Below are positions 35,935 through 45,300 of a DNA stretch of 64,000 nt, one piece after another. The position numbers and the translations under genes were made by a program. This stretch comes from Evansella sp. AB-P1 (lineage in GTDB: Bacteria; Bacillota; Bacilli; Bacillales; Salisediminibacteriaceae). Position 1 is the stretch's first letter; each line of letters opens with the position of its first letter. The DNA is taken from NCBI RefSeq assembly GCF_029688925.1, contig NZ_JARUKY010000012.1, forward strand, positions 84,449 to 148,448. The letters are read 5' to 3'. The notes under the pieces were generated by a model that ran no database searches, had not been told where the DNA came from, and saw only the letters and a program-made list of their open reading frames with translations.

Positions 35935-38718
35935 ATGAAAGAAAAGCTCGAAGGATATTTATTAACTCTAGGTTATAATTTAAAAGAATCTGAAGCAATA
36001 TTCTCTTCATTAATGTTTGCTGAAAGACATGGTGTAAAAAGTCACGGGTTCAATAGGATTTTTAGTGGTTTCGTAGAACATCTAATTAAGAATAACCTTG
36101 TTGAACCAAATAAAGAACCAATTTTAAATTATAAAAATAAAGGTTACATGCTTTATGATGGAAATTGCTCCGTAGGATATTATGCCATTAAGACAATCAT
36201 AAATGACATTAAGAAAGAATTGGAAATAAATGATATGGTATTTTGCAATATAAACAATATGTATCCTACTAATTGCTTAGCAGAATATGCTAGCATATTT
36301 AATGATGATAATATTATATGCTATATAACTTCAAAATCCCCAAATAGGGTGACAGCTCCTATTAACCCAGAAAAAAAAGTTAATTACATCTCTCCAGTTG
36401 TTGGAACTAATGCATATGCTTGGGGTTTTCCTGGTCCTCAGGGAGAGCATGTGATTTTTGATACAACTATGGCTTCAACCACTAATGGTGAAATATTGCA
36501 ACTAAAAATGAATGAAAAAAAGACTTTTGATCCTTTATCTTTGTTAACACACAATTATAAAACTCCTAAGTCAACAAAGGATCTTTTTGATTCAAAAGGC
36601 AATTTTAATGGGTTTATATTACCTTTTGGTGCTAAACAAAATTATAAGGGGTTTGGTAACCTCTTGCCTGCAGAGATATTTAATTTATTACAAAACTTTA
36701 ATAAAATTGATTTTTCAACAACAATTATCGCACTAAGAATAAAAGATAAAGATACATACAAATCTAATTTGGTAAGTTTTAAGAATATGATTAAGGAATC
36801 AGCCGTCTATCATGATGGAACATTTCCTATACTGCCTTTTGAACGGAAAAGAGCTTCATTTAATAAAATAACAGAAGAATATATTTTAAATGAATATCGT
36901 GAAAGAATAGAAAAACTACCTAGTAACAATTTAAGTTTCAAAAGCCATTTGAAAGTATCTAATAAAAACACTTTAAAATCTCCAGGTGGAAAAGAAATTG
37001 ATATTGATACGCCGGGTGGGAAAGTACTCAGTATGTTAAAACGAAATGAACAAATTGTTGCTTACGGTGCTTGTACTCCTTTTAGGGCTCTTCTATTAAG
37101 AGAGAATAATATAAATAATGCTTGGTTTAGTAGTTTTGAACTTTCTGCACTCCTAGGTGAAACTGATGATGAGTCAATTGATTTTAGCGATTTTTATTAT
37201 TTTATAGATAGGATAAATAAAACAGTACCCACAATGAATCTATTTGTAGATTGTGATACTGGATTCACCAAAGAACTCAATGATATGAGACGTTACTTTA
37301 GCTCATTATCCTCTAAGATTGCATTAGCGTGTATACAAAATATTAAAACTGGAAAAAAAGAAAATTCATTTAAAGAAATAACTAAGGAAAATATAGAGGA
37401 ACCAAACACATTATCTAAGAAAATCAAAGTTATATCAGAATCAAGTAAAAACGTCTTAATATGTCTTAGGTTAGAAAATAATATTTGTGGTGAACCCCTA
37501 AATGAAACGATTGATTACTTGAAAACTTTAAAAGAATTAGATACACCATTTGATATGGTTGCCTTTCATCACAAAAAAAATGAAATAGACACTCTTAAAA
37601 ACTTCTCTACAGAGTTTTACAAAATTTTTCCAAACAATATTTCGTTAGTCTCTATTCCAACTGCTTATATTGAAACACCTAATTTAATGGAGGAATTAAA
37701 AGAATATAACTTTAATACAGTAATTATTCCAAACTTTGCGTTACGTAACGAACATAAAGTATTAAAAAAAGTTTATAAAAATTTAAATGAGGAAAAGTTT
37801 TCGGAAGTTAATAAAAATTGTAGTAAAATGAGTGATATTTTTGATCTTATACCACCTTTTACTACGAAGGGTGTAGAAGACTCTTATAAAAAAAGGTTAA
37901 TACAAGATACAATTGATAAATTTTTAGATTATTCAGGATTAAACATAAGTAACAAAGATTTAATGGATTATGCATTTAAAGAAATAGAAGACGAGGAAAC
38001 CTTTTTTAATACTTGGTCGGATGAAGCATATGAACTTCCTAATTTACCTGACCATAAAAAACTTTTAAAACAAATTTTTGAACCTATTAAAATGAGTAGT
38101 GAGGATACTATTTTAGATATTGGCTCTGGGGATGGAAAATTACTAGATTTAATAACACAAGCAAAAAATGTAGATTGTCTAGATTTATCCCATAAAATGT
38201 TACAAAAAATTAATGATAGAAAGAATGATTATAACTTCGAAATAAAGACTATAGAGGATGATTTCCTAAAATCGAATTTATATAGGGAATATGACAAGAT
38301 TTTCTCTATAATGAGTCTGCATCATATCCCTCATGATAAAAAGTCAGAAGCTATTGAAAAGTGTAGAAATGTATTGACAGATAATGGAGTTTTGGTTATT
38401 GGGGAAACTTTTTTAGACACATTAAATATAAGTTCAAAGGAGAATATTGAAAATATATGTAATGTTTATCTAAAAAAGATATGCAACTGTTTTGATAATA
38501 GGTGCTATAAACATGCTATAAAAGATGTCCAAATATTAAGAAAGATAATTTATAGTGATGGTGAATATATGCTTTCTATGAATGATTGGATATCACTATT
38601 AAATGAGAATAGCTTTAAAGTCCTTAAAACAGAGCTAACCTCTCCATTAATTGGATACGGGTATATTATTGCAAAAAAAGTTAGTTACTACCCTAAGTAT
38701 TTTGGAGTGGTTAAATGA
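35935..38718 (+). CDS. Three-domain fusion: LDH2-type reductase, PEP mutase/ICL-like, SAM methyltransferase
   Basis: The protein has 927 residues. Residues 1 to about 340 resemble the LDH2 (malate/L-lactate/sulfolactate dehydrogenase) family: ERHGVKSHGF (catalytic-type His37), VVGTNAYAWGFPG and PFGAKQNYKGFGNLLPAE. Residues of about 350-640 resemble the PEP mutase/isocitrate lyase barrel: LFVDCDTGF (Asp439, Asp441), KKENS (474-478), CLRLEN (Arg512, Glu514), IPTAYIETP and PNFALRN. The mutase hallmark EDK is QNI (468-470), so C-P bond formation is not assured. Residues of about 690-900 are a class I methyltransferase: TILDIGSGDGKLLDL, then SLHHIPHDK. Coupling a lyase or mutase to a 2-oxoacid reductase would pull an unfavourable reaction forward. 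The stop overlaps the next start (ATGA). Confidence 0.75.
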   Translation: MKEKLEGYLLTLGYNLKESEAIFSSLMFAERHGVKSHGFNRIFSGFVEHLIKNNLVEPNKEPILNYKNKGYMLYDGNCSVGYYAIKTIINDIKKELEINDMVFCNINNMYPTNCLAEYASIFNDDNIICYITSKSPNRVTAPINPEKKVNYISPVVGTNAYAWGFPGPQGEHVIFDTTMASTTNGEILQLKMNEKKTFDPLSLLTHNYKTPKSTKDLFDSKGNFNGFILPFGAKQNYKGFGNLLPAEIFNLLQNFNKIDFSTTIIALRIKDKDTYKSNLVSFKNMIKESAVYHDGTFPILPFERKRASFNKITEEYILNEYRERIEKLPSNNLSFKSHLKVSNKNTLKSPGGKEIDIDTPGGKVLSMLKRNEQIVAYGACTPFRALLLRENNINNAWFSSFELSALLGETDDESIDFSDFYYFIDRINKTVPTMNLFVDCDTGFTKELNDMRRYFSSLSSKIALACIQNIKTGKKENSFKEITKENIEEPNTLSKKIKVISESSKNVLICLRLENNICGEPLNETIDYLKTLKELDTPFDMVAFHHKKNEIDTLKNFSTEFYKIFPNNISLVSIPTAYIETPNLMEELKEYNFNTVIIPNFALRNEHKVLKKVYKNLNEEKFSEVNKNCSKMSDIFDLIPPFTTKGVEDSYKKRLIQDTIDKFLDYSGLNISNKDLMDYAFKEIEDEETFFNTWSDEAYELPNLPDHKKLLKQIFEPIKMSSEDTILDIGSGDGKLLDLITQAKNVDCLDLSHKMLQKINDRKNDYNFEIKTIEDDFLKSNLYREYDKIFSIMSLHHIPHDKKSEAIEKCRNVLTDNGVLVIGETFLDTLNISSKENIENICNVYLKKICNCFDNRCYKHAIKDVQILRKIIYSDGEYMLSMNDWISLLNENSFKVLKTELTSPLIGYGYIIAKKVSYYPKYFGVVK

Positions 38719-40055
38719 AATTAAATAATGAAGAATACACACTATGGCATCCTTTTATAAATATAAAAGATTTATTAAATAATGGTATTGAAATTATAGA
38801 AGGAGAAGGAATATATATTAAAGATGTGAATGGCAAGAGTTATATAAATGGGTTTAGCGGACTTTCCTTAATCTGTGGTCTAGGAAACACTGAAATTGTA
38901 GATGCAGTTTATAAACAAATGAAAGAATTAGCATATTGTTCAATGTTTGGCATGACAAATAACGTAGCTAAAAAATTAGCAGACAAGCTTGTTAATATAG
39001 CTCCTCCGAGATTAGAAAAGGTGCTCTTAACAAATTCCGGATCGGAAGCGATTGAAGCATCTATTAAAATAGCTAGACAATATTTTAAACTTGAAGGATA
39101 TGATAATAAAAATAAAATAATAGCCTTAAAAGATTCCTTTCACGGCACCACATACGGATCGTTTTCTGCCAGTGGAGTATACAGAGGTAAAGAACACGAA
39201 ATATACAAACCAATAGTACCAGGTTTTCTTTATGTAGATTCCCCGTATTGTTATAGGTGTCCGTTTAATTTAGAATATCCAAGCTGCGATATCTATTGTG
39301 CTTCACATATAGAAACTACAATTTTAAAAGAAGATCCTGAAACCATAGCTGCATTGTTAATTGAGCCTATATTAGGGGCTGGTGGCTTAATAATACCTCC
39401 AAAAAATTACTTTGAAAAGATTGTTGAAATTTGTGATCGATACAATATCTTACTGATCATGGATGAATCAGCAACTGGTTTTGGGCGAACTGGAAAATTG
39501 TTTGGATCTAATCACTGGGAAATTACACCTGATATGATGGTGTTATCAAAAGGTATTAATAGTGGTTATTTACCTTTAGGGGCATTACTAGTAAGTGGAG
39601 AAATTCACCAAAGGTATTTTGAAAAAGATGAGGTTCTAACTCACGGTACTTCCCAGTCAGGAAATCCTTCTTCTTGTGCTGCTGGTATAGCAACAATAAA
39701 CATACTTATACGTGATCAATTAGTAGAAAATTCTCTGTTTGTTGGAGATTATTTATTAAAAATTTGTCAGAAGCTTAAAGAATATGATTTTGTAGGAGAT
39801 GTAAGGGGTATAGGGTTAATGTTTATGATTGAATTTATTTCAGACAAACAAAAAAAGGATCCATTACATGTAAAATATGTATACAAGATTTATTTAGACC
39901 TTTTAGAAGAAGGTTTAATAGTGCATTTTAAAGGAAATAGAATAGGTTTCTTTCCACCATTAATTATAAATAAAGAAGAGATTGAGGAAAGCTTTTATAT
40001 ACTAAACAAAGTAATGAAACAACATCAAAGGAGAAGATATTATGAGTATGGATAA
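38715..40055 (+). CDS. Class III PLP aminotransferase of the cluster
   Basis: The protein has 446 residues. Landmarks: GEGIYIKDVNGKSYINGFSG, LLTNSGSEAIEASIKIARQY, DSFHGTTYGSFSASG, LLIEPILGAGGLIIPP, IMDESATGFGRTG and the PLP lysine in LSKGINSGYLPLGA. A Cys-rich insert (CYRCPFNLEYPSCDIYC) lies in mid-protein and may be a metal or disulfide site. The usual D-E-V metal-side motif is DES. It probably transfers an amino group to an aldehyde or keto intermediate of the pathway. It overlaps both neighbours. Confidence 0.85.
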   Translation: MKLNNEEYTLWHPFINIKDLLNNGIEIIEGEGIYIKDVNGKSYINGFSGLSLICGLGNTEIVDAVYKQMKELAYCSMFGMTNNVAKKLADKLVNIAPPRLEKVLLTNSGSEAIEASIKIARQYFKLEGYDNKNKIIALKDSFHGTTYGSFSASGVYRGKEHEIYKPIVPGFLYVDSPYCYRCPFNLEYPSCDIYCASHIETTILKEDPETIAALLIEPILGAGGLIIPPKNYFEKIVEICDRYNILLIMDESATGFGRTGKLFGSNHWEITPDMMVLSKGINSGYLPLGALLVSGEIHQRYFEKDEVLTHGTSQSGNPSSCAAGIATINILIRDQLVENSLFVGDYLLKICQKLKEYDFVGDVRGIGLMFMIEFISDKQKKDPLHVKYVYKIYLDLLEEGLIVHFKGNRIGFFPPLIINKEEIEESFYILNKVMKQHQRRRYYEYG

Positions 40056-40878
40056 TACTGGAATTAAAAACTATTATTTAAAAAAAGAAGAATTTGACTT
40101 ATTACCATTCATAGACTCAAGAGCATATATCGAATCTTCAATATCACGTTTTGAGGGATGGAAAAGTTCTTTTGATACTAGTCACCCAGACTGGAAAAAA
40201 AGAATAGAGGTACAAAGGGAACTAGCGGATTGCTTTGAAGAAAGCTTATACAGTGAATCTTCTTATTTTATGAATAAAGATCAAATTAAGATTATCTTTT
40301 TAGGAGCTTCTCTTGGCTCTATCTCAACATATTTTTTCTTAAATAAATTAAAGAAAGTTGGATTATTGAATAAAACAAAAATATATATTTATGATCTACT
40401 TTTAGAGCCTTTAAAAAGAACTATAGCCGGCGATTTTGAACTGTCTGAAAGGGCTGAAAGAGATTGTGGATTTTCAGAAAGTTTTTCTTCCCAAGAGTAT
40501 AAACGCATTCTAAAAAATGCAACTATAATACCTGGTTCTATAACTGATATTACGAATAAACTAGGGCTATTTGATATAACTGTTGCTCCATATGTTCATC
40601 ACCATTTAAATATTTATGATAAGAAACTTGCTAGCGAAAAAATGGCAGAGATAACTGCGAGTAATGGCCTAATTATGTTGGGGGATTTACACTTTGACTA
40701 TAATAGTTTTAATTTGTGGCTCGACTCACATAAATATGAATTCGAAGATGTTAAAGGTACTTATGCTATAGAATCTTTTATCGATATTAATACACATATT
40801 AAATTATTTAAGGAAAGTTTATTAATTCATAAAAAACAAAAAAGCTTTTATTATGTATTTGGATTACGACGGGAATAA
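40042..40878 (+). CDS. SAM methyltransferase-like protein
   Basis: The protein has 278 residues. A Rossmann-type core is suggested by KIIFLGASLGSISTYFFL (motif I-like), IYIYDLLLEPLKRTI (acidic end of strand 2), TIIPGSITDIT and FDITVAPYVHHHLN (in the position where methyltransferases have ..LHH). The glycine loop is degenerate (GASLGS), so SAM binding is likely but not certain. The start ATG 40042 overlaps the aminotransferase by 14 bp, with AAAGGAGA upstream. Confidence 0.6.
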   Translation: MSMDNTGIKNYYLKKEEFDLLPFIDSRAYIESSISRFEGWKSSFDTSHPDWKKRIEVQRELADCFEESLYSESSYFMNKDQIKIIFLGASLGSISTYFFLNKLKKVGLLNKTKIYIYDLLLEPLKRTIAGDFELSERAERDCGFSESFSSQEYKRILKNATIIPGSITDITNKLGLFDITVAPYVHHHLNIYDKKLASEKMAEITASNGLIMLGDLHFDYNSFNLWLDSHKYEFEDVKGTYAIESFIDINTHIKLFKESLLIHKKQKSFYYVFGLRRE

Positions 40879-40910
40879 GAAAATGAAATTGAAACGTTGG
40901 AGGATATAAA

Positions 40911-42203
40911 ATGTCACAATCAAAAAATTTTGAAGTACCAGTTAATTTAATAAATGAAATTGTATCAAACAGTCAAATACCGGCTATCAGTGATGTTGAA
41001 CAAATAATCAATGAAGCTAAAACTAGGGAACTAAACTTAAGTGAAATCAACAGTTTAATAAATGCAATTGGATCATCCGAATTTAACAAAATTAAGAGTA
41101 AAGTTCTCAAAGTTTCACAAAAACTAAGAGAAGAAGTGTTTGGAAAGAAAGTTCATACAATGGCACCTGTTGAAGTATCCAACTTTTGTATGTCAGACTG
41201 TGTGTTTTGTGGGTGGAGAGCTTCTAATAAAAGTATGAACAGGCTCCGCATGCCAAAAGAATTAATATTAGAACAAATAAAGTATTTGATTAATAAAGGT
41301 ATTTATACTATAGAACTTGTTGGAGGAGACGACATTGAGTTTGTTCGGGATAAGTTACCAATATTAATAAAAGAAGTCAGGAAAATGTTTCCCCCAGGAA
41401 TTAAAGGAAGAATAATTATTTGTACAATGGCACTAACTGACAAACAATATCAACATTTAAAAAAAATTGGTGCAGATGGAGTGATAACGTGGCAAGAAAC
41501 ATATAGCAAAGAACTTTATAATAAAAGTATAGTAGCAGGTCCAAAAGCGTTTGGAATAACAGACAGTTTCAAAATTGTTAAACAAGGAGATGGGTTCACA
41601 TTTCGACTTCAATCTCAAGATAGAGCCTATAAAGCTGGTTTACAAGTTGCACTTGGTACAATGATCGGTTTTAATGAAAATTTAGCCTTTGAAATTTTAG
41701 CAACCATATGTCATGCGAAACACTTTATTAATAATTACTCAATAGATGAAAGTAATCCAGTGATAATAGGCATGCCTACATGGAATACAATAACTACTAA
41801 GGATACAGATAACCGTCCAATAGATCATGAATCTATTGAACCTTATTTTTCCTATATATCTGCACTTTACTTTTTGGCTTGTCCTAAATCTAAAGTATGG
41901 GTCTTTCCAAATTGTCGTGTATCTTTACCAACTCAAATAGAAGCTGTAGCAACAAGTGGATACTTTACCTCAACCGAAGTTAAAGTTGGACCAGGAGGGT
42001 ATTTGAAGTCTGCTATAGAAAATATGGAAGAAGAAAAAAAGGAAAGAATAATCTCATTTATAAAAGAAAATATGGATAAACTTTCTGCAAGAGATGAAGA
42101 CATATTTGGTCTTTTAGATAGAATGGAGCAATTTAACCATACCTATCATTTACATGAAAAATATATCGAAAGTTTTAAGGAATACGGGATAGAGTTAGAT
42201 TAA
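40911..42203 (+). CDS. ThiH/HydG/NosL-type radical SAM enzyme
   Basis: The protein has 430 residues. The cluster motif Cys93-x3-Cys97-x2-Cys100 is in SNFCMSDCVFCGW. Further family landmarks: ELVGGDD, TWQETYSKELYN, GPKAFGITDS, DRAYKAGLQVALGTMIGFNE and the C-terminal VKVGPGGYL. Characterised relatives cleave tyrosine (ThiH, HydG) or rearrange tryptophan to 3-methyl-2-indolic acid (NosL). The trpBA pair downstream makes tryptophan an attractive substrate, but tyrosine or another amino acid is possible. There is no ThiG/ThiF or hydrogenase context. Ribosome site GGAGGAT. Confidence 0.82.
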   Translation: MSQSKNFEVPVNLINEIVSNSQIPAISDVEQIINEAKTRELNLSEINSLINAIGSSEFNKIKSKVLKVSQKLREEVFGKKVHTMAPVEVSNFCMSDCVFCGWRASNKSMNRLRMPKELILEQIKYLINKGIYTIELVGGDDIEFVRDKLPILIKEVRKMFPPGIKGRIIICTMALTDKQYQHLKKIGADGVITWQETYSKELYNKSIVAGPKAFGITDSFKIVKQGDGFTFRLQSQDRAYKAGLQVALGTMIGFNENLAFEILATICHAKHFINNYSIDESNPVIIGMPTWNTITTKDTDNRPIDHESIEPYFSYISALYFLACPKSKVWVFPNCRVSLPTQIEAVATSGYFTSTEVKVGPGGYLKSAIENMEEEKKERIISFIKENMDKLSARDEDIFGLLDRMEQFNHTYHLHEKYIESFKEYGIELD

Positions 42204-42208
42204 TAGTA

Positions 42209-42229
42209 AAAGAGTCGACTCGACTCTTT
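42209..42229 (+). other. Short perfect hairpin inside the biosynthetic operon
   Basis: AAAGAGTCG/CGACTCTTT with loop ACT, in the 59-base gap between the radical SAM and first NDK-like genes. There is no proper T run, so it is more likely an RNA-processing or stabilising hairpin than a full terminator. Confidence 0.4.
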
Positions 42230-42262
42230 CCTATCTTTCAGTCGAAAAAGGAAGGTACTTAT

Positions 42263-43357
42263 ATGAAAAAAGAAGTTCTTATACAACAATTTTTAGAGTT
42301 CACTGATAACTTAGAGGAGTGTAATGATTTTATACAATCTTGTAATCAAAACATACTTACAAAAATAGATCAAATAGGACTTGTTTTAATTGCTCCTGAA
42401 AGTTTTGCATTAGGCATTACAAATAGGGTTATTAAATTTCTTGAATTTAATGATTTAGTAGTCCTTGACATTAACATAATTAACAAATTATCAGATGAGG
42501 ATTTATCACGTTTATATTTACCACCTATTAAACCATATACACCTAAGTATATTAGTAGTGATTTTCGATGGTGGTTAATTGAGAAACGATTCAGATTTGG
42601 TCCTGTTTGTGCTTTGTTAGTAGGCAGTAAGTACAATATAAAAAGTACTATTCCTGAAAAACTTGCTAAAGTAAAGGGGTATAGAATTCCTTATTTTGCA
42701 GAATCTAATTCTTTAAGAGCCACTCTTCCATCTATAAATGGTATTTTAAATCTAGTACACACATCACATAATAGTGCTTTTGTATTAAGGGAAGGAAAAA
42801 TATTTTTTGATCATATTAATATTATCAAGGCAATTGAAAAAAGTGAGGAAATTAAATTAGGTAAGCGATGTTATATTACTAGTGAGGAAATAGAGACAAA
42901 TTATTTAAGAGGTTACCAAAGTGCTATACAAGACAGTGGAAGCTTTTTTCAAATTTACTTCAATATCCAACAACGTATACTAAGAATTTTGAGTAGTAGT
43001 ACAGATAATGAAATAATAAAAACTCTACTAAGACTTGCAAACAAAGGCTACGATCAAAGTGTAATTAAATTAAAAAGGAATCAGTTACTTGAGACTTTTT
43101 TAGATATAATAGAGGATCAAAAGCAATTAATAAAATGTAAAAATAATAATGAACTGCAGATAAATTCAGAGTTAGAAAGTTTGTATACAGCATTTTTATT
43201 CTTTTTAAACTACCAAACGGCTTCATATTATAACTGGATAGATTTCATTAAAATTTTGGAGCTTAGTGGATTGAAAATTTCAGAGTGGGAAAGATTAGTG
43301 ATTCTCACAACATTATTTAAAGCTGATACTGATCTTCCTTCAAAAAATAAGGATTGA
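42263..43357 (+). CDS. NDK-like phosphotransferase paralogue 1 with C-terminal extension
   Basis: The protein has 364 residues. Residues of about 38-185 follow the nucleoside-diphosphate kinase pattern: LVLIAPESF (kinases have KPD), FGPVCALLVG, SLRATLPS (Arg152) and ILNLVHTSHNS (Asn163 and His166 at the place of the phospho-histidine), then FF. The substrate-binding Lys of KPD is Ala44. The remaining 180 or so residues are a helical region unknown to me, shared with 45301-46398. A phosphotransfer or nucleotide-dependent activation step is inferred, not shown. Confidence 0.65.
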   Translation: MKKEVLIQQFLEFTDNLEECNDFIQSCNQNILTKIDQIGLVLIAPESFALGITNRVIKFLEFNDLVVLDINIINKLSDEDLSRLYLPPIKPYTPKYISSDFRWWLIEKRFRFGPVCALLVGSKYNIKSTIPEKLAKVKGYRIPYFAESNSLRATLPSINGILNLVHTSHNSAFVLREGKIFFDHINIIKAIEKSEEIKLGKRCYITSEEIETNYLRGYQSAIQDSGSFFQIYFNIQQRILRILSSSTDNEIIKTLLRLANKGYDQSVIKLKRNQLLETFLDIIEDQKQLIKCKNNNELQINSELESLYTAFLFFLNYQTASYYNWIDFIKILELSGLKISEWERLVILTTLFKADTDLPSKNKD

Positions 43358-44517
43358 AGAAAAAAATGACTAGAAAAAAATATATTAAAGAAATACCTAT
43401 ATTCAAAGAAGTCGGTTATAGATTTACTAGCATTACTGAGGCAAATAATATTGTTACTAAAAATAATGATACATTTGTTAAGGGAGTGTATTCAAGACAT
43501 GAAAACCAAACAATATATGAAGTTGAAAAACAACTAAGTATTATGTTTGGTACAGTTTGGTCAGTTCTTACACCTTCTGGTATGTCAGCAATAGATATAG
43601 CATTATCTGTGTATCAAACTTCATCAGATAATAAACCGTGGGCCTTTTTGAACCAAATTTATAGTGGGACTAGATCATATGTTAACAGAGTTCTAACAAG
43701 AAGGGGAATACGTATTGTCTGGATCGATCCTGAATTAAGTGGGGATTTTGATCTAATAAAGGTTGAAGAAGTGATAAACGTACAACGTCCTAAGGTGTTA
43801 TTTTTAGAAAGTATATCAAACCCATATCTTATTACGGCAGATATCCCACAACTAACGAATATTTGTAATAAATACGGAGTCAAGGTTGTAGTTGACAATA
43901 CAATTGCAACATCTATGTTATTAAATCCCCTTGATTTTGGGGTTGATATGGTTGTATATAGTGCTACAAAGTATATATCTGGGCATAATAGTTTAATGGC
44001 AGGTATTATAAGTGGAAATGATAAAAATATTGAAACTGAAGTTAGACAGTATCGAAAAAATACGGGTCAGGTTATTAGTCCAGAGAATGCTTTTAGTTTA
44101 AATGAAAAATCAAAAACATTTCCTTTAAGGTTTATGAAGCAATGCCAAAATGCTCATTTATTGGTGAAAGATATATTTATGAAAAGTGAAAAGATAAATA
44201 ATGTAAGGTACCCAGGGTTGGAATGGAATGCTGAGAATGAACCTTATGGTGCAGTAATAATGTTTGAATTTAAAGGAAGTACTCCAGAATCTCAATTTAA
44301 GGCATGTGAAGACTTTGTAATAGCTGTTAGTAATGAATTGCATTATTCTCTATCTCTAGGTTCGGTAAATACAACTCTAGTTCATATAAAAAGCTTTTTT
44401 AACGTAGAAACACTAACAGTGACTCCTGGTATGATGCGATTATCTGTCGGTATAGAAGATTATAGTAACCTAAAAGATATAATAGTGGACGGCTTAAAAA
44501 AAGTAAAAATAAGATAA
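43354..44517 (+). CDS. Cys/Met-metabolism-type PLP enzyme (cystathionine synthase/lyase fold)
   Basis: The protein has 387 residues. Fold landmarks: TVWSVLTPSGMSAIDIALS (phosphate side), LFLESISNPYLITADIPQL, VVVDNTIATSMLLNPLDFG and the Schiff-base Lys206 in VYSATKYISGHNS. Enzymes of this class do beta- or gamma-elimination or replacement on amino acids such as O-acylhomoserine or cystathionine. It sits between two NDK-like genes and could act on a phospho-activated amino acid. The TTG start overlaps the preceding stop (TTGA); ATG 43366 is an alternative. Confidence 0.82.
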   Translation: MKKKMTRKKYIKEIPIFKEVGYRFTSITEANNIVTKNNDTFVKGVYSRHENQTIYEVEKQLSIMFGTVWSVLTPSGMSAIDIALSVYQTSSDNKPWAFLNQIYSGTRSYVNRVLTRRGIRIVWIDPELSGDFDLIKVEEVINVQRPKVLFLESISNPYLITADIPQLTNICNKYGVKVVVDNTIATSMLLNPLDFGVDMVVYSATKYISGHNSLMAGIISGNDKNIETEVRQYRKNTGQVISPENAFSLNEKSKTFPLRFMKQCQNAHLLVKDIFMKSEKINNVRYPGLEWNAENEPYGAVIMFEFKGSTPESQFKACEDFVIAVSNELHYSLSLGSVNTTLVHIKSFFNVETLTVTPGMMRLSVGIEDYSNLKDIIVDGLKKVKIR

Positions 44518-44530
44518 GTGGGTGAACTTT

Positions 44531-45271
44531 ATGAGGCCTATTAATCTTTTAGTTGTAGATATTTTAAAAAATGATCATATAGATATATTAACGGATTTTC
44601 AGGATATTATTTATCAAGCTTCCAATAAAAAGTATAGAGTAAACATTGATGTAATATATCCTGTAACAGATAAAGAATTTCCAAATATAAGTATTAAAAA
44701 TTACTCAGGAATAGTAGTGTTTGGTTCTTTTACTTCATATAATGAAAATGTTTATTGGGTTAAATCTCTTCGGAATTTTGTACTAAGTGTTTATAAATAC
44801 AGAAAAGTACCATTGTTAGGGATCTGCATGGCACATCAGTTAATAGGTGATTTATTTGGAGCTACTGTAAAAAAAAATGAGATTAGAGAAATTGGAACTA
44901 TATGTCTACAATTAACTAAGGAAGGAAAAAGATCCAAATTTTTTGAAGGCTTTTCTGATTTTTTTGAGATTCAGTCTGCACATACACATGATATTATTAT
45001 TCCACCGAAAAAAGCGGAAATATTAGTAAAAAATAAAAGAAGTCCATGTCAAGCCTTTCGAATTGACAACTTATATTGTGTTCAATTTCATCCTGATATT
45101 AAAGTAGAAACACTTAGACAATGGTTATGCGATAAGGAAAATGTTAATAGATTAATTGAGGAAGGTTATATAAAAGATTATTCAGAGATTTTCGAATTTG
45201 TTAAAACTCAATTTACCTATAACGATAATCACATTAAACTATTTAGAAATTTTCTCAATATATGCTCATAA
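44531..45271 (+). CDS. Class I glutamine amidotransferase-like protein
   Basis: The protein has 246 residues. The nucleophile elbow is LLGICMAHQLIGDLFGA (Cys99), and the His is in YCVQFHPDIKVE. The third triad residue is usually Glu in HPE; here it is Asp. The middle has FEIQSAHTHDI. Such domains release ammonia from glutamine for a partner enzyme, or hydrolyse gamma-glutamyl bonds when alone. No synthetase domain is fused. ATG 44531 is chosen (GGGTGA upstream); GTG 44522 is an alternative. Confidence 0.78.
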   Translation: MRPINLLVVDILKNDHIDILTDFQDIIYQASNKKYRVNIDVIYPVTDKEFPNISIKNYSGIVVFGSFTSYNENVYWVKSLRNFVLSVYKYRKVPLLGICMAHQLIGDLFGATVKKNEIREIGTICLQLTKEGKRSKFFEGFSDFFEIQSAHTHDIIIPPKKAEILVKNKRSPCQAFRIDNLYCVQFHPDIKVETLRQWLCDKENVNRLIEEGYIKDYSEIFEFVKTQFTYNDNHIKLFRNFLNICS

Positions 45272-45300
45272 AATTAACAATAAAATATACGAGGTGTTAT

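Noticed and set aside
35935..38718. Straight call as phosphoenolpyruvate mutase (pepM)
   Set aside because: The EDK part of the mutase signature is QNI and only the middle third of the protein is related, so a firm pepM name is not supported.
40911..42203. Call as thiH (thiamine synthesis)
   Set aside because: No other thiamine genes are present and the context is a biosynthetic cluster with trpBA.
42370..42636. Minus-strand frame inside the NDK-like gene
   Set aside because: Shadow; the plus-strand frame has the conserved motifs.
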